Assembly: GCF_014873915.1 (NCBI RefSeq) | Contig: NZ_JADBEJ010000005.1 | Span: 1,984,001 to 2,048,000, forward strand | DNA: 64,000 nucleotides | Direction of reading: 5' to 3' | Source: Amycolatopsis roodepoortensis | Lineage (GTDB): Bacteria > Actinomycetota > Actinomycetes > Mycobacteriales > Pseudonocardiaceae | Notes under the pieces: model-generated | Databases searched by the model: none | What the model saw: only the letters and a program-made list of their open reading frames with translations | What the model was told of the DNA's origin: nothing | Part shown: piece after piece, positions 17,577 to 24,760 of the stretch | Layout: each line of letters starts with the position of its first letter | Numbering within the stretch: the stretch's first letter is position 1 | Program-made: the position numbers and the translations under genes

Positions 17577-18251
17577 TCAGCGGCGCAGATCACCCGAAAG
17601 CCGCAGAGCGTCGGTCGCGATCCGCTCGATCAGCGGCTTGTCGGTCTGCTTGTTGTAGAAACCGGCCAGCACGATGGCCACCTCCGGCCCGGTGACGTGG
17701 GAGTCGTAGGCCGCGTCCTGCCCGGAGATCTTCGGGGCGCCCTGGTCCTTGAAGGTCCCGTCGCGCACCAGGTCGGACACGTTGCCCGTGCCGTCCTTGT
17801 CGGTCAGCGCCTTGAGCTGGGTCGCGGTGACCTCGCCGGGCATGGTGACCAGGACGACCGAGACCAGTGCCTTCTTCCCCCCGGTCTCGGTCGTGTACAG
17901 CGCCCGCGAAAGGCGGGTGCACGGCGTGTCGGCGAAGAACTTCTTGGTGTCGCCGTAGGCCTTGCTCGCACAGTCGGTGGTGACCTGCGGTCCTTCGACC
18001 AGCGTGTACTGGAACTGGCCGCTCTTCGACGGCGGGTCCGCGACCGGGGTCACCTCCGGCTCGTGCCGGATGAGCCACCAGAGCAGGGCGGACACGACCG
18101 CGATGGCGACCAGTCCGGCGCCCTTCAGCGCCAGGCCCTTGGTGTCCCTCGGCGGATTCGGCGCGGACGGCGGCCCGCCCGGCCCTGCCGGTCGCACCGG
18201 CTGAAGCCGGGCCGTTTCCGTCGGTCCCGGGGTAAATTGCGCACCAACCAC
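17577..18251 (-). CDS. Single-pass membrane protein of unknown function
   Basis: 224 residues. A Pro-rich cytoplasmic N-terminus (to about residue 40) precedes one membrane helix at about 42-62 (GAGLVAIAVVSALLWWLI), then an extracellular domain of about 160 residues with two Cys that could pair (TTDCASKAYGD and DTPCTRLSR). No known family is recognised. Codon use is normal for the window. It stands alone between a terminator and an aminotransferase gene. Confidence 0.75.
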   Translation of the reverse strand: MVGAQFTPGPTETARLQPVRPAGPGGPPSAPNPPRDTKGLALKGAGLVAIAVVSALLWWLIRHEPEVTPVADPPSKSGQFQYTLVEGPQVTTDCASKAYGDTKKFFADTPCTRLSRALYTTETGGKKALVSVVLVTMPGEVTATQLKALTDKDGTGNVSDLVRDGTFKDQGAPKISGQDAAYDSHVTGPEVAIVLAGFYNKQTDKPLIERIATDALRLSGDLRR

Positions 18252-18285
18252 GGGAACATACGGTAGTTCACGCCGCTCCGGCGGT

Positions 18286-19305
18286 TCACCTGAACGTGCT
18301 TATCACCCGTTCGACGTCGTCGGCCGTGTTGTAGAGATGGAAGCCGAATCGCTGCCGTCCGGCCCGGGTACCGGCCACGATGCCCGCTTCCCGCACCCGG
18401 TGGGCGTCGGCGTCGAGCGAGACGATCGCACTCCCCTGACCGGGTGAACCGAGCGCTTCGAGGAGTGCGTCGGCGAGCCCCACGCAGTGCGCGCGGACGG
18501 CGGCGAGGTCCAGCGACGCGAGGTAGTCCAGCGACGCCGCGGCGCCGACGAACGCGAGCCAGGCCGGGGAGAGGTCGAGCGAGCGGGTGCCCTCGGCGAG
18601 CCGCAGCGGGAGGCCGTAGACGGTCTGCCAGCGGTCCTCCCCCGCGTACCAGTTCGCGGCGACCGGCACGGCCCGCTCCAGCACCCGCGGATGCGCGGCC
18701 AGCCACGCCGCCCCGCGCGGCGCGAGCAGCCATTTGTACCCGGCGGCGACCACCCAGTCGGCCCAGCCGAGGTCCAGCGGCTGCCAGCCGGCGGCCTGGG
18801 TGGCGTCGAGCAGGACCGCGGCACCCGCCGCCTCGGCCGCGGCCCGGAGCGCCTCCAGGTCGACCTGGGCGCCGTCGGCCGACTGGACGACGCTGACCGC
18901 GACGAGGTCGTGCCCCTCGACGCGGGCGGCCAGCTCGGCCAGCGGGACTTCGGTGACCTTCACCCCGCGGTGCGCCTGAGCCGCGAAGGGGAAGGTGACG
19001 CTCGTGAAGTCGTTCGCGGCGGCGAGCACGCTGGCGCCGTCGGGCAGGCCGGCGGCCACGTTCGCGATCAGCTGCGAGACCGACGCCCCGACCGCGACCT
19101 GTTCCGCCGGGACCCCGATCAGCGCGCCGAATCCCGCCCTGGTCCGCGCGACGGGCTCGTCGAAGTCCGTCGGACGGGCTTCACCGCGGCGCCATCGCTC
19201 GACCGCGTCCGCCACGGCGTCGGCCACGTGCGACGGCGGGATGCCGATACTGGGCGTGTTCAGATAACCGGGCGGGACGGCGAATTCGGCTCCGAAGGTC
19301 TGCAT
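18286..19305 (-). CDS. Class V aminotransferase-family PLP enzyme
   Basis: 339-residue PLP-dependent enzyme of the class V aminotransferase/cysteine desulfurase fold. Visible are the cofactor segment LLDATQAAGWQPLDLGWADW and the Schiff-base lysine in AGYKWLLAPRG. It lacks the Cys loop expected of a dedicated NifS/SufS desulfurase. Relatives include isopenicillin N epimerase-like and kynureninase-like proteins; the reaction is not determinable. It lies 10 bp downstream of the PEP-mutase-family gene and may be cotranscribed with it. Confidence 0.82.
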   Translation of the reverse strand: MQTFGAEFAVPPGYLNTPSIGIPPSHVADAVADAVERWRRGEARPTDFDEPVARTRAGFGALIGVPAEQVAVGASVSQLIANVAAGLPDGASVLAAANDFTSVTFPFAAQAHRGVKVTEVPLAELAARVEGHDLVAVSVVQSADGAQVDLEALRAAAEAAGAAVLLDATQAAGWQPLDLGWADWVVAAGYKWLLAPRGAAWLAAHPRVLERAVPVAANWYAGEDRWQTVYGLPLRLAEGTRSLDLSPAWLAFVGAAASLDYLASLDLAAVRAHCVGLADALLEALGSPGQGSAIVSLDADAHRVREAGIVAGTRAGRQRFGFHLYNTADDVERVISTFR

Positions 19306-19315
19306 GCTCCCGAGA

Positions 19316-20077
19316 TTAATGAGATTCCGGGAGCAGGGCGGCGACGTCGGCGTACGACGGCGGGGTCAGCGGGAGCTCGCCGCCGTCGCGAACGGCCTCC
19401 ACCGTGCGCAGCGTGGCCGCCAGCGCCATCCGGTACGGCAGCGAACCGAGGCTGACCCGCGCGACGCCGAGCCCGGCCAGGCCGTCGACGGTGACCTTGC
19501 CTGGCAGGAACAGCAGGTTCACCGGCACCCCGACGGCTGCCACCAGCCGCTCGACGTCCGCGGGCGCGGCGAGCCCCGGTACGAACACCCCGTCGGCGCC
19601 CGCGTCCACATAGGACAAACAGCGTTCGATCGCAGTGCCGATGTCGTTCTCCCCCAGCCAATGCGTGTCCGTCCGCGCGTTGACGAAGAGCCCGGGAGCG
19701 CGCTCCTTCGCCGCCGCGATCTTGGCCGCGTGCCGCACGGGGTCGCCGAGCGTGTCTTCGAGGTTGATGCCCGCGACACCGGCTTCGGCGAGTTCCGCCG
19801 CCAGCGCGCCGACCTCGCCCGGGTCTTCGCTGAACCCGTCGGCGAGGTCGACGCTGATCAGCGTGTCCAGCCCGGTGAGGCGCCGCGCCAGCCGGACGGT
19901 GGCGTCCTTCGAGGACGGGGCGCCGTCCGGCTCGCCCTCGGCGGCCGACACCCCGAGGCTGGTCGTGCCGAGCGCCGGGAAGCCTTGTGCGGCAAGGAAG
20001 GCGGCGGTGCCGAAGTCCCAGACGTTCGGCAGGAGCAACGGGGAACCGGGGACGTGCAGGGCGGCGAATGCGGTCAT
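19316..20077 (-). CDS. Isocitrate lyase / PEP mutase family enzyme
   Basis: 253-residue TIM-barrel enzyme of the isocitrate lyase/phosphoenolpyruvate mutase superfamily. Features: PNVWDFGTAAFLAAQGF at the N-terminus, the Mg-binding segment LISVDLADGFSEDP, NLEDTLGDP, and VNARTDTHWLG. Members cleave or rearrange 2-oxo or hydroxy acids (for example methylisocitrate or carboxyphosphonoenolpyruvate); the Cys-containing KKCGH motif of true isocitrate lyase is absent. The start ATG at 20077 excludes an upstream open frame that only reads through the repeats at 20139-20281. Confidence 0.83.
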   Translation of the reverse strand: MTAFAALHVPGSPLLLPNVWDFGTAAFLAAQGFPALGTTSLGVSAAEGEPDGAPSSKDATVRLARRLTGLDTLISVDLADGFSEDPGEVGALAAELAEAGVAGINLEDTLGDPVRHAAKIAAAKERAPGLFVNARTDTHWLGENDIGTAIERCLSYVDAGADGVFVPGLAAPADVERLVAAVGVPVNLLFLPGKVTVDGLAGLGVARVSLGSLPYRMALAATLRTVEAVRDGGELPLTPPSYADVAALLPESH

Positions 20078-20138
20078 GACACGACGGTAGCGAGTGGACG
20101 CTTCGGTGACGGCCGAAGCGTCAGGCCCGGGGGCGCAT

Positions 20139-20191
20139 GTCGCGAAAGCCACTTTCGGGACACCAGATGTCCCGAAAGTGGCTTTCGCGAC
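20139..20191. repeat. Paired GCGAAAG palindromes, unit 2
   Basis: 23-bp halves at 20139-20161 and 20169-20191, 7-bp spacer. The first half ends CTTTCGGGAC instead of CTTTCGCGAC; the second begins GTCCCGAAAG, the matching change. The inner self-complementarity is broken but the pairing between halves is kept. Confidence 0.85.
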
Positions 20192-20228
20192 GCCCGGCAC
20201 CACCTGACCGGCCGCGCACCCCGCCGAC

Positions 20229-20281
20229 GTTGCGAAAGCCACTTTCGCAACGTTGAAGGTTGCGAAAGTGGCTTTCGCAAC
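20229..20281. repeat. Paired GCGAAAG palindromes, unit 3
   Basis: Halves at 20229-20251 and 20259-20281, 7-bp spacer. The outer GTC/GAC ends are changed to GTT/AAC in all four positions, so full pairing is retained. This is the second unit in the same intergenic gap. Confidence 0.85.
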
Positions 20282-20303
20282 ACGGTCGCCCACCCCCGAA
20301 GCG

Positions 20304-21809
20304 TCAGCCCCGTTCCAGGAAAGGCGTCAGCAGCTCCGGCACCGACTCCTCCGCGAACAGCAGCCCCTGCTCCTCCCCCGCGTCGTACACCGAGTACGCC
20401 CCGGCACCGGCGGCCGTGGTCGCCACGACGGTCAGCAATCCCTTGCGCCGCTGGAAGATCGACTGTTTCACCGTCCAGCCGATCACGCCTTCGCGTTCCA
20501 GCGCGAACGTGCTCCGCCGCACGGTCCCGTGCCGCCCGACGAGGTACCGCCCGGTGATCCCGTGCCCGAGGTTGCGGTAGGCGTCCAGCGCCAGCAGCAT
20601 CGACACCGGCAGCAGCACGACACCGAACGCGGCCCCGATCACCAGCAGGACGTCGGTCAGCAGGAAGCCGAGGAGCGCGAAGATCGCCAGCAGGACCACC
20701 ACCGAACCGACCCACCAGCGCAGCAGCCGTCCCCGCGCGGCGCGCGGATGTCCGGTGAGCCGGACGGCTTCGGTCGGCGAGACCGGTTCGCGCAGGACCA
20801 CCGCGGCGACCCGGTTGGCCGTCGCGACGGGCGCGGCGGGCAGGAGCGTGTGGTAGTCGGTCTTGTCCTTGTCGTCGCTCTGCCGCATTCCGGTGGCGAT
20901 CGCGTCGACCCGCGCCGCGCCGGAGATCCGGTTCCCGAGCGGTTCGACGAGGTCGATGCCGCGCATCCGGCGTTCCTCGATCGAGATCGAGCGCGTGGTG
21001 AACAGGCCGCGGCGCACCCGCAACGTGCCGCCGGCTTCGCGGTCGAGCCGGTAGTTCCACCACATCTCGATCCACAGGCCCAGCGCGCCGATCAGGCCGA
21101 CGAGCATCGCGATCGCCAGCAGGATCAGGATCGCCACCACCAGCGGGATCCCGCGGAACAGGCCGATCACCCAGTCGATCAGGCCCTTCTGCAGGCCCGC
21201 CCATTCGGAGATCTGCATGAGGCCACCACCGGCCGCGAGGCCCAGTGTCGGTGTCAGGAAAGACATCGGCGCGTAGCGGATCCAGCTCCGGTCGAGTTCG
21301 GCGAGCGGCGCGTCGTCGTCGGTCTCCTCGATTTCGGCGCGGCGCAACAGATCCGCGCGCAGCCGCTCGGCCTCGGCGCGAGAGACGGGGTTGAGCTTGA
21401 TCCGGCCCTGCCCGCCCGATTCGTGCGAACCGGTGCCGATGGTCACCACCGCGACGCCGAACAGCCGGTGCAGCGGGTTCGCCGTCAGGTCGACGTTGCG
21501 GATCCGTTCGCGCTGCAGGGACTTCCGCGAGCGGAACACCAGCGTGAACGCCGTCTCCAGCCGGTCCGGCGTGACCCGGTACCGCACGCCCTTCCAGTAG
21601 AAGAGGTCCGCCAGCACACCGCCGGCGACGAGCACCACCCCGCCCGCGGCGACCCAGGCGAGCGCGACCCAGAACCTCGCGCCGCCGCCCACGATCGCGG
21701 CCGTGGTCGGGATCGCGGCACCGACGGCCGCGCCGGTCATCATCACCGCGGTGACGGCGAGCGTCCGTTTGTCGAGTGTGCTCCAGCCCTCGAACTCGCC
21801 CGAGGTCAT
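20304..21809 (-). CDS. Membrane protein with bacterial PH (DUF304/YdbT-like) domains
   Basis: 501-residue inner-membrane protein of the YdbT type. It has two N-terminal membrane helices, then bPH2 domain 1 (YRVTPDRLETAFTLVFRSRK, QRERIRNVDLTANPLHRLFG). A helical pair follows, then domain 2 (YRLDREAGGTLRVRRGLFTT), two more helices, and domain 3 (GTVRRSTFALEREGVIGW). Its ATG overlaps the stop of the smaller PH gene by 4 bp, the usual ydbS-ydbT arrangement. The biochemical role of the family is unknown. Confidence 0.87.
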   Translation of the reverse strand: MTSGEFEGWSTLDKRTLAVTAVMMTGAAVGAAIPTTAAIVGGGARFWVALAWVAAGGVVLVAGGVLADLFYWKGVRYRVTPDRLETAFTLVFRSRKSLQRERIRNVDLTANPLHRLFGVAVVTIGTGSHESGGQGRIKLNPVSRAEAERLRADLLRRAEIEETDDDAPLAELDRSWIRYAPMSFLTPTLGLAAGGGLMQISEWAGLQKGLIDWVIGLFRGIPLVVAILILLAIAMLVGLIGALGLWIEMWWNYRLDREAGGTLRVRRGLFTTRSISIEERRMRGIDLVEPLGNRISGAARVDAIATGMRQSDDKDKTDYHTLLPAAPVATANRVAAVVLREPVSPTEAVRLTGHPRAARGRLLRWWVGSVVVLLAIFALLGFLLTDVLLVIGAAFGVVLLPVSMLLALDAYRNLGHGITGRYLVGRHGTVRRSTFALEREGVIGWTVKQSIFQRRKGLLTVVATTAAGAGAYSVYDAGEEQGLLFAEESVPELLTPFLERG

Positions 21810-22309
21810 GTCGCGTCCCCCGGCGTCGCCTGCGTCGTCTCGGTCAGCTGCTCCGCCAGGCTCGCGGCCAGTTCGTGGTCGAGCCCGCGGATCTTGACCG
21901 CGCCCCGCGCCGACGCCGTGGTGACCGTGACGGTCGCGAGCTTGAACACCTGCTGCAGCGGGCCGCGCAGGGTGTCCACGGTCTGGATCCGCGACATCGG
22001 CGCGACGCGCCACTCCTGCCAGAAGAACCCGGAACGCGCGTACACCGCCGTCTCCGTGACCTCCCAGCGATGCACCTTGAACCACCACAGCGGCATCGCG
22101 ATCACCCACACCAGGCCCAGCGCCGCGAACACCGCCGCCGGTGTCAGCAGCCAGAACCGCACGGGCGCGATGAGCAGCCCGAGCACCACCAGTACCAGCA
22201 CCGGCGCGCCCCAGAAGAGCGTTCCCTGCAGCCGCCACCAGCCCACGACCCGCTGATCCAGCGCGTTCCGCGGCGGCCTGAGCCACACCTTCCCCCGTTC
22301 GGCTTCCAC
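21806..22309 (-). CDS. Membrane-anchored bacterial PH domain (DUF304/YdbS-like) protein
   Basis: 167-residue partner of the following PH protein: two membrane helices (ALDQRVVGWWRLQGTLFW..., FAALGLVWVIAMPLWWF) and one bPH2 domain (WEVTETAVYARSGFFWQEWR, SRIQTVDTLRGPLQQVF). The GTG at 22309 is chosen because GGGGGTGAT, nearly the full anti-16S complement, lies 5 bases upstream; a GTG at 22318 is the alternative. It is probably repressed through the palindromes at 22337-22386. Confidence 0.85.
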   Translation of the reverse strand: MEAERGKVWLRPPRNALDQRVVGWWRLQGTLFWGAPVLVLVVLGLLIAPVRFWLLTPAAVFAALGLVWVIAMPLWWFKVHRWEVTETAVYARSGFFWQEWRVAPMSRIQTVDTLRGPLQQVFKLATVTVTTASARGAVKIRGLDHELAASLAEQLTETTQATPGDAT

Positions 22310-22336
22310 CGAAATCACCCCCGACGAATGTTTACA

Positions 22337-22386
22337 ATGCGATCGCATCGTAATAGCGTCGGACAGTAGTGGCAATGCGATCGCAT
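22337..22386. promoter_or_regulatory. Twin TGCGATCGCA operators in divergent promoter
   Basis: The 12-bp perfect palindrome ATGCGATCGCAT occurs twice, at 22337-22348 and 22375-22386, both preceded by CA. They lie in the gap between the PH-domain operon (minus) and the TetR gene (plus). The centre spacing of 38 bp suggests two regulator dimers. Likely operators for the adjacent TetR protein controlling both directions; this is inferred from position. Confidence 0.75.
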
Positions 22387-22403
22387 GGCAAACAGCGGAA
22401 CGG

Positions 22404-23021
22404 ATGGTGAGGGTGCCGAAGCAGGTGGATCACGCGGCGCGGCGCGCGGAGATCGCCGAGGCGCTGACGAGGCTGACGGCCAAGCGGGGCCTCGAAGGAG
22501 TCAGTCTCCGGCACGTCGCCGCCGAAGCGGGCATGTCGATGGGCTTGGTGCAGCACTACTTCAAGACCAAGGACGAGATGCTGCTGTTCGCCGTCGAACG
22601 CCGCTCACAGGTCTACGAAGAGCGCATCAAGGCCCAGCTGGAGGCCGGCGAACTGCCGTCGACGCCGAAGGCCATCATCCGCGCGATCATGGTCGAGATC
22701 CTGCCGCTCGACGAACGGCGCCGCGGCGACTGGCTGATGGGGGTCGCGTTCTTCATCCGCGCGATCTCCGATCCGTCGTTCGCGGCCGCGTTCACCGACG
22801 GTGTCCCCCAGCTGTTCGAGCTGTTCGCCCTCCTGATCCGGCAGGGACAGGAAGCGGGCGATGTCGACAAGTCGGCCGACCCGATGCACGAATCCGCGAT
22901 CCTCTGGGCGGTCGCCGATTCGCAGGGCACCAACATCGTGATGAAACACCGCACGCCGGACGAGGCGCTGTCCACTGTGGACTACCACCTCGACCGGCTG
23001 TTCGGTCAGGCGGTGAGCTGA
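22404..23021 (+). CDS. TetR-family regulator
   Basis: 205 residues. N-terminal HTH at about 20-60 (GVSLRHVAAEAGMSMGLVQH, YFKTKDEML) and an all-helical ligand domain of the BetI/TetR_C type (WLMGVAFFIRAISDPSFAAA). The start may be the ATG at 22404 or a GTG 9 bp on. Divergent from the PH-domain operon with twin palindromes between them, so probably autoregulatory. The last 16 bp overlap the convergent HxlR gene. Confidence 0.87.
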   Translation: MVRVPKQVDHAARRAEIAEALTRLTAKRGLEGVSLRHVAAEAGMSMGLVQHYFKTKDEMLLFAVERRSQVYEERIKAQLEAGELPSTPKAIIRAIMVEILPLDERRRGDWLMGVAFFIRAISDPSFAAAFTDGVPQLFELFALLIRQGQEAGDVDKSADPMHESAILWAVADSQGTNIVMKHRTPDEALSTVDYHLDRLFGQAVS

Positions 23022-23368
23022 CCGTCGTAGTTCTTGCGCGCGTCGAGGACCTCGCCCATGTGGACGCGAGCCCATTTGTCGAGCATCTCGAGCGGTTCGG
23101 CGAGGTTGCGGCCGAGCGCGGTCAGCTCGTATTCGACGTGTGGCGGGATCTCCGGGTACGCGGTGCGCGTCAGGATGCCGTCCCGGACGAGGCTGCGCAG
23201 CGTCTGGGTGAGGACCTTCTGCGAGATGCCGCGCACGCGTTTGCCGATCTCGGTGAACCGGAGCGGGCCGTCGCCGAGCACGCCGACGATCAGCACGGTC
23301 CACTGATCGCCGATGCGGTCGAGCAGCGCGCGGGTGGGGCAGTCGGGGTCGTACGGATCTCCGAGCAC
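23006..23368 (-). CDS. HxlR-family transcriptional regulator
   Basis: 120-residue winged-helix regulator of the HxlR/MarR-like group, with the opening CPTRALLDRIGDQWTVLIVG, recognition region RFTEIGKRVRGISQKVLTQT and wing YPEIPPHVEYELTALG. The conserved Cys near the N-terminus (PDCPTR) is present and is redox-sensing in some relatives. GTG at 23368 has a perfect GAGGAGG ribosome site. The 3' end overlaps the convergent TetR gene by 16 bp. No neighbouring target gene is obvious. Confidence 0.88.
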   Translation of the reverse strand: MLGDPYDPDCPTRALLDRIGDQWTVLIVGVLGDGPLRFTEIGKRVRGISQKVLTQTLRSLVRDGILTRTAYPEIPPHVEYELTALGRNLAEPLEMLDKWARVHMGEVLDARKNYDGQLTA

Positions 23369-23379
23369 GTGACCTCCTC

Positions 23380-23396
23380 ACTCTCCTCGGGAGAGT
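23380..23396. promoter_or_regulatory. ACTCTC-N5-GAGAGT inverted repeat
   Basis: Inverted repeat ACTCTC CTCGG GAGAGT lies 12 bp upstream of the HxlR start and just past the stop of the following TetR gene. Its position suits an HxlR autoregulatory operator. It has no U-run, so it is less likely a terminator. Confidence 0.5.
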
Positions 23397-23403
23397 AACA
23401 CGC

Positions 23404-24027
23404 CTAGTGAGAGGGGGTGGGCTGCATCAGCGCCTCGAACAGCAGGATCAGATGGCGGCGGCCGCGTTCCCAGCGCGCCTCCAGCTCGCTCTGGTCGCGG
23501 GTCGCCCAGCTGGCGATGAGGATGCCGCGGACGACGTCCATCGCCGTGTACACCGCGTGCAGGAACTCCGGATGCGCCGAATGGTCCGGCAGCAGCGCCT
23601 TGCCGAACTCGACCAGGCTGCTCGTCGCGATCGGCTCGACCACGGCCATCTGGGCGCGCAGTTCCGCGTCGGTCCGCGACGCCACCCACAGCTCGACGGT
23701 CGCCGAGAAGACCGGCCCCTGGTGCATCTCCCACAGCAGCTGCAACGCGTCCCCGACCGGATCGGCCGACGCCTTGAGCCGGTCGATCTCCGCCATCGCC
23801 ACCTCGGTGCGTCTGGCCGCGAGATGCCGGATCGCGGAGGTGACGAGGTCGGTCTTGGTCGGGAAATGGTGCACCTGCGCGCCGCGGGTCACCCCGGCGC
23901 GATCCGCGACGCGGGTGGTCGTGGTGCCCGCGTAGCCGTATTCGACGAGGCAGTCGATCGTGGCGTCGAGCAGCCTGACGCGCATCGCGGCGCTGCGTTC
24001 CTCCTGGGTGCGTCGTGGGGCTGCCAT
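23404..24027 (-). CDS. TetR-family regulator
   Basis: 207-residue TetR protein. HTH at about residues 28-66 (GYAGTTTTRVADRAGVTRGA, QVHHFPTKTDLVTSAI), followed by a helical ligand domain. It is 9 bp downstream of the SRPBCC gene on the same strand and may be cotranscribed with it. Ligand unknown. Confidence 0.87.
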   Translation of the reverse strand: MAAPRRTQEERSAAMRVRLLDATIDCLVEYGYAGTTTTRVADRAGVTRGAQVHHFPTKTDLVTSAIRHLAARRTEVAMAEIDRLKASADPVGDALQLLWEMHQGPVFSATVELWVASRTDAELRAQMAVVEPIATSSLVEFGKALLPDHSAHPEFLHAVYTAMDVVRGILIASWATRDQSELEARWERGRRHLILLFEALMQPTPSH

Positions 24028-24036
24028 GCGCCTACT

Positions 24037-24474
24037 TTATGGTGCGCCGCGCGAGGCACGCGCCACGAGGCTCTCGACCATGCGCCCGATGAAGTGGCCG
24101 AGGAACCGGCGATGGAACCAGCCGGTGCCCGGGATCTTGGCGGTGAACGTGGAATGCCAGTGGATCTCGGTGCCGTTCCGCACGGGGGTGAGATCGACGT
24201 AGGCGCGATAGTCGCGCAGCGGGAGCCCCTTCTTCAGGGCGTAGCCGAAGCGCTTGCCGGGTTGGAGCGCGATGACCTCTTCGCAGCTGTGGACGCCGTT
24301 GGTGCTGAAGACGCCGACGGCGCCGAGACCGTTCTCGTCCCCCTTCCGAAGCAGGCGGAACGAGCCCATGGGTGACCAGTCGGGCCAACGCTCGCGGTCC
24401 ACGAGGAGCGCGTAGACGGTTTCGGGGCTCGCGCTCGTGTGGCCGTGGACGGAAATGCGCTGGATCTTCATCAT
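24037..24474 (-). CDS. SRPBCC (START-like) ligand-binding protein
   Basis: 145-residue helix-grip protein of the polyketide cyclase/dehydrase-like SRPBCC family (PETVYALLVDRERWPDWSPM, then NGVHSCEEVIALQPGKRFGY and FTAKIPGTGWFHRRFLGHFI). Such proteins bind hydrophobic ligands. No catalytic residues can be named. AAGGAG lies 5 bases before the ATG at 24474 (a second ATG follows at once). Upstream lie two GCGAAAG palindrome units. Confidence 0.85.
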   Translation of the reverse strand: MMKIQRISVHGHTSASPETVYALLVDRERWPDWSPMGSFRLLRKGDENGLGAVGVFSTNGVHSCEEVIALQPGKRFGYALKKGLPLRDYRAYVDLTPVRNGTEIHWHSTFTAKIPGTGWFHRRFLGHFIGRMVESLVARASRGAP

Positions 24475-24557
24475 CCGTGCTCCTTCACCGGGGTTCGTGC
24501 CAGGGGAAGCCGTCCGGGTCCGCGGCTTCCGAAGTCCGTGATACCCCGGACACTCAT

Positions 24558-24610
24558 GTCGCGAAAGCCACTTTCGGGACATCAGACGTCGCGAAAGTGG
24601 CTTTCGCGAC
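24558..24610. repeat. Paired GCGAAAG palindromes, unit 4
   Basis: Halves 24558-24580 and 24588-24610 with a 7-bp spacer. The first half ends CTTTCGGGAC as in unit 2, but the second half here begins GTCGCG, leaving one mismatch in the long stem. Confidence 0.85.
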
Positions 24611-24671
24611 ATGCCCGACAGCACCGAAACCTCGCGATCACTCCGCCAGGTCGAACACCTGCCCCACCGGC

Positions 24672-24724
24672 GTTGCGAAAGCCACTTTCGCAACGTTGAA
24701 GGTTGCGAAAGTGGCTTTCGCGAC
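24672..24724. repeat. Paired GCGAAAG palindromes, unit 5
   Basis: Halves 24672-24694 and 24702-24724 with the same 7-bp spacer CGTTGAAG-like sequence as unit 3. Three of the four ends are GTT/AAC; the last is GCGAC, giving one wobble-type exchange. Confidence 0.85.
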
Positions 24725-24738
24725 ACGCCCGACCTCTC

Positions 24739-24760
24739 GCATTCAGAGGACTAAACGCGG
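24739..24760. repeat. GAGGAC stem-loop repeat, copy 4 (right half only)
   Basis: CGCATTCAGAGGACTAAACG, the right half of the 4609-type element. As in copy 1 it contains the TAG stop of a minus-strand gene, here the secreted hydrolase at 24751. The left arm is missing. Confidence 0.65.

Noticed and set aside
18286..19305. Cysteine desulfurase (iscS/sufS)
   Set aside because: The fold and Lys are right but the catalytic Cys loop and Fe-S neighbours are missing.
20139..20281. CRISPR array
   Set aside because: The repeats are self-complementary pairs with constant short spacers and no cas genes; spacers are not unique 30-bp sequences.
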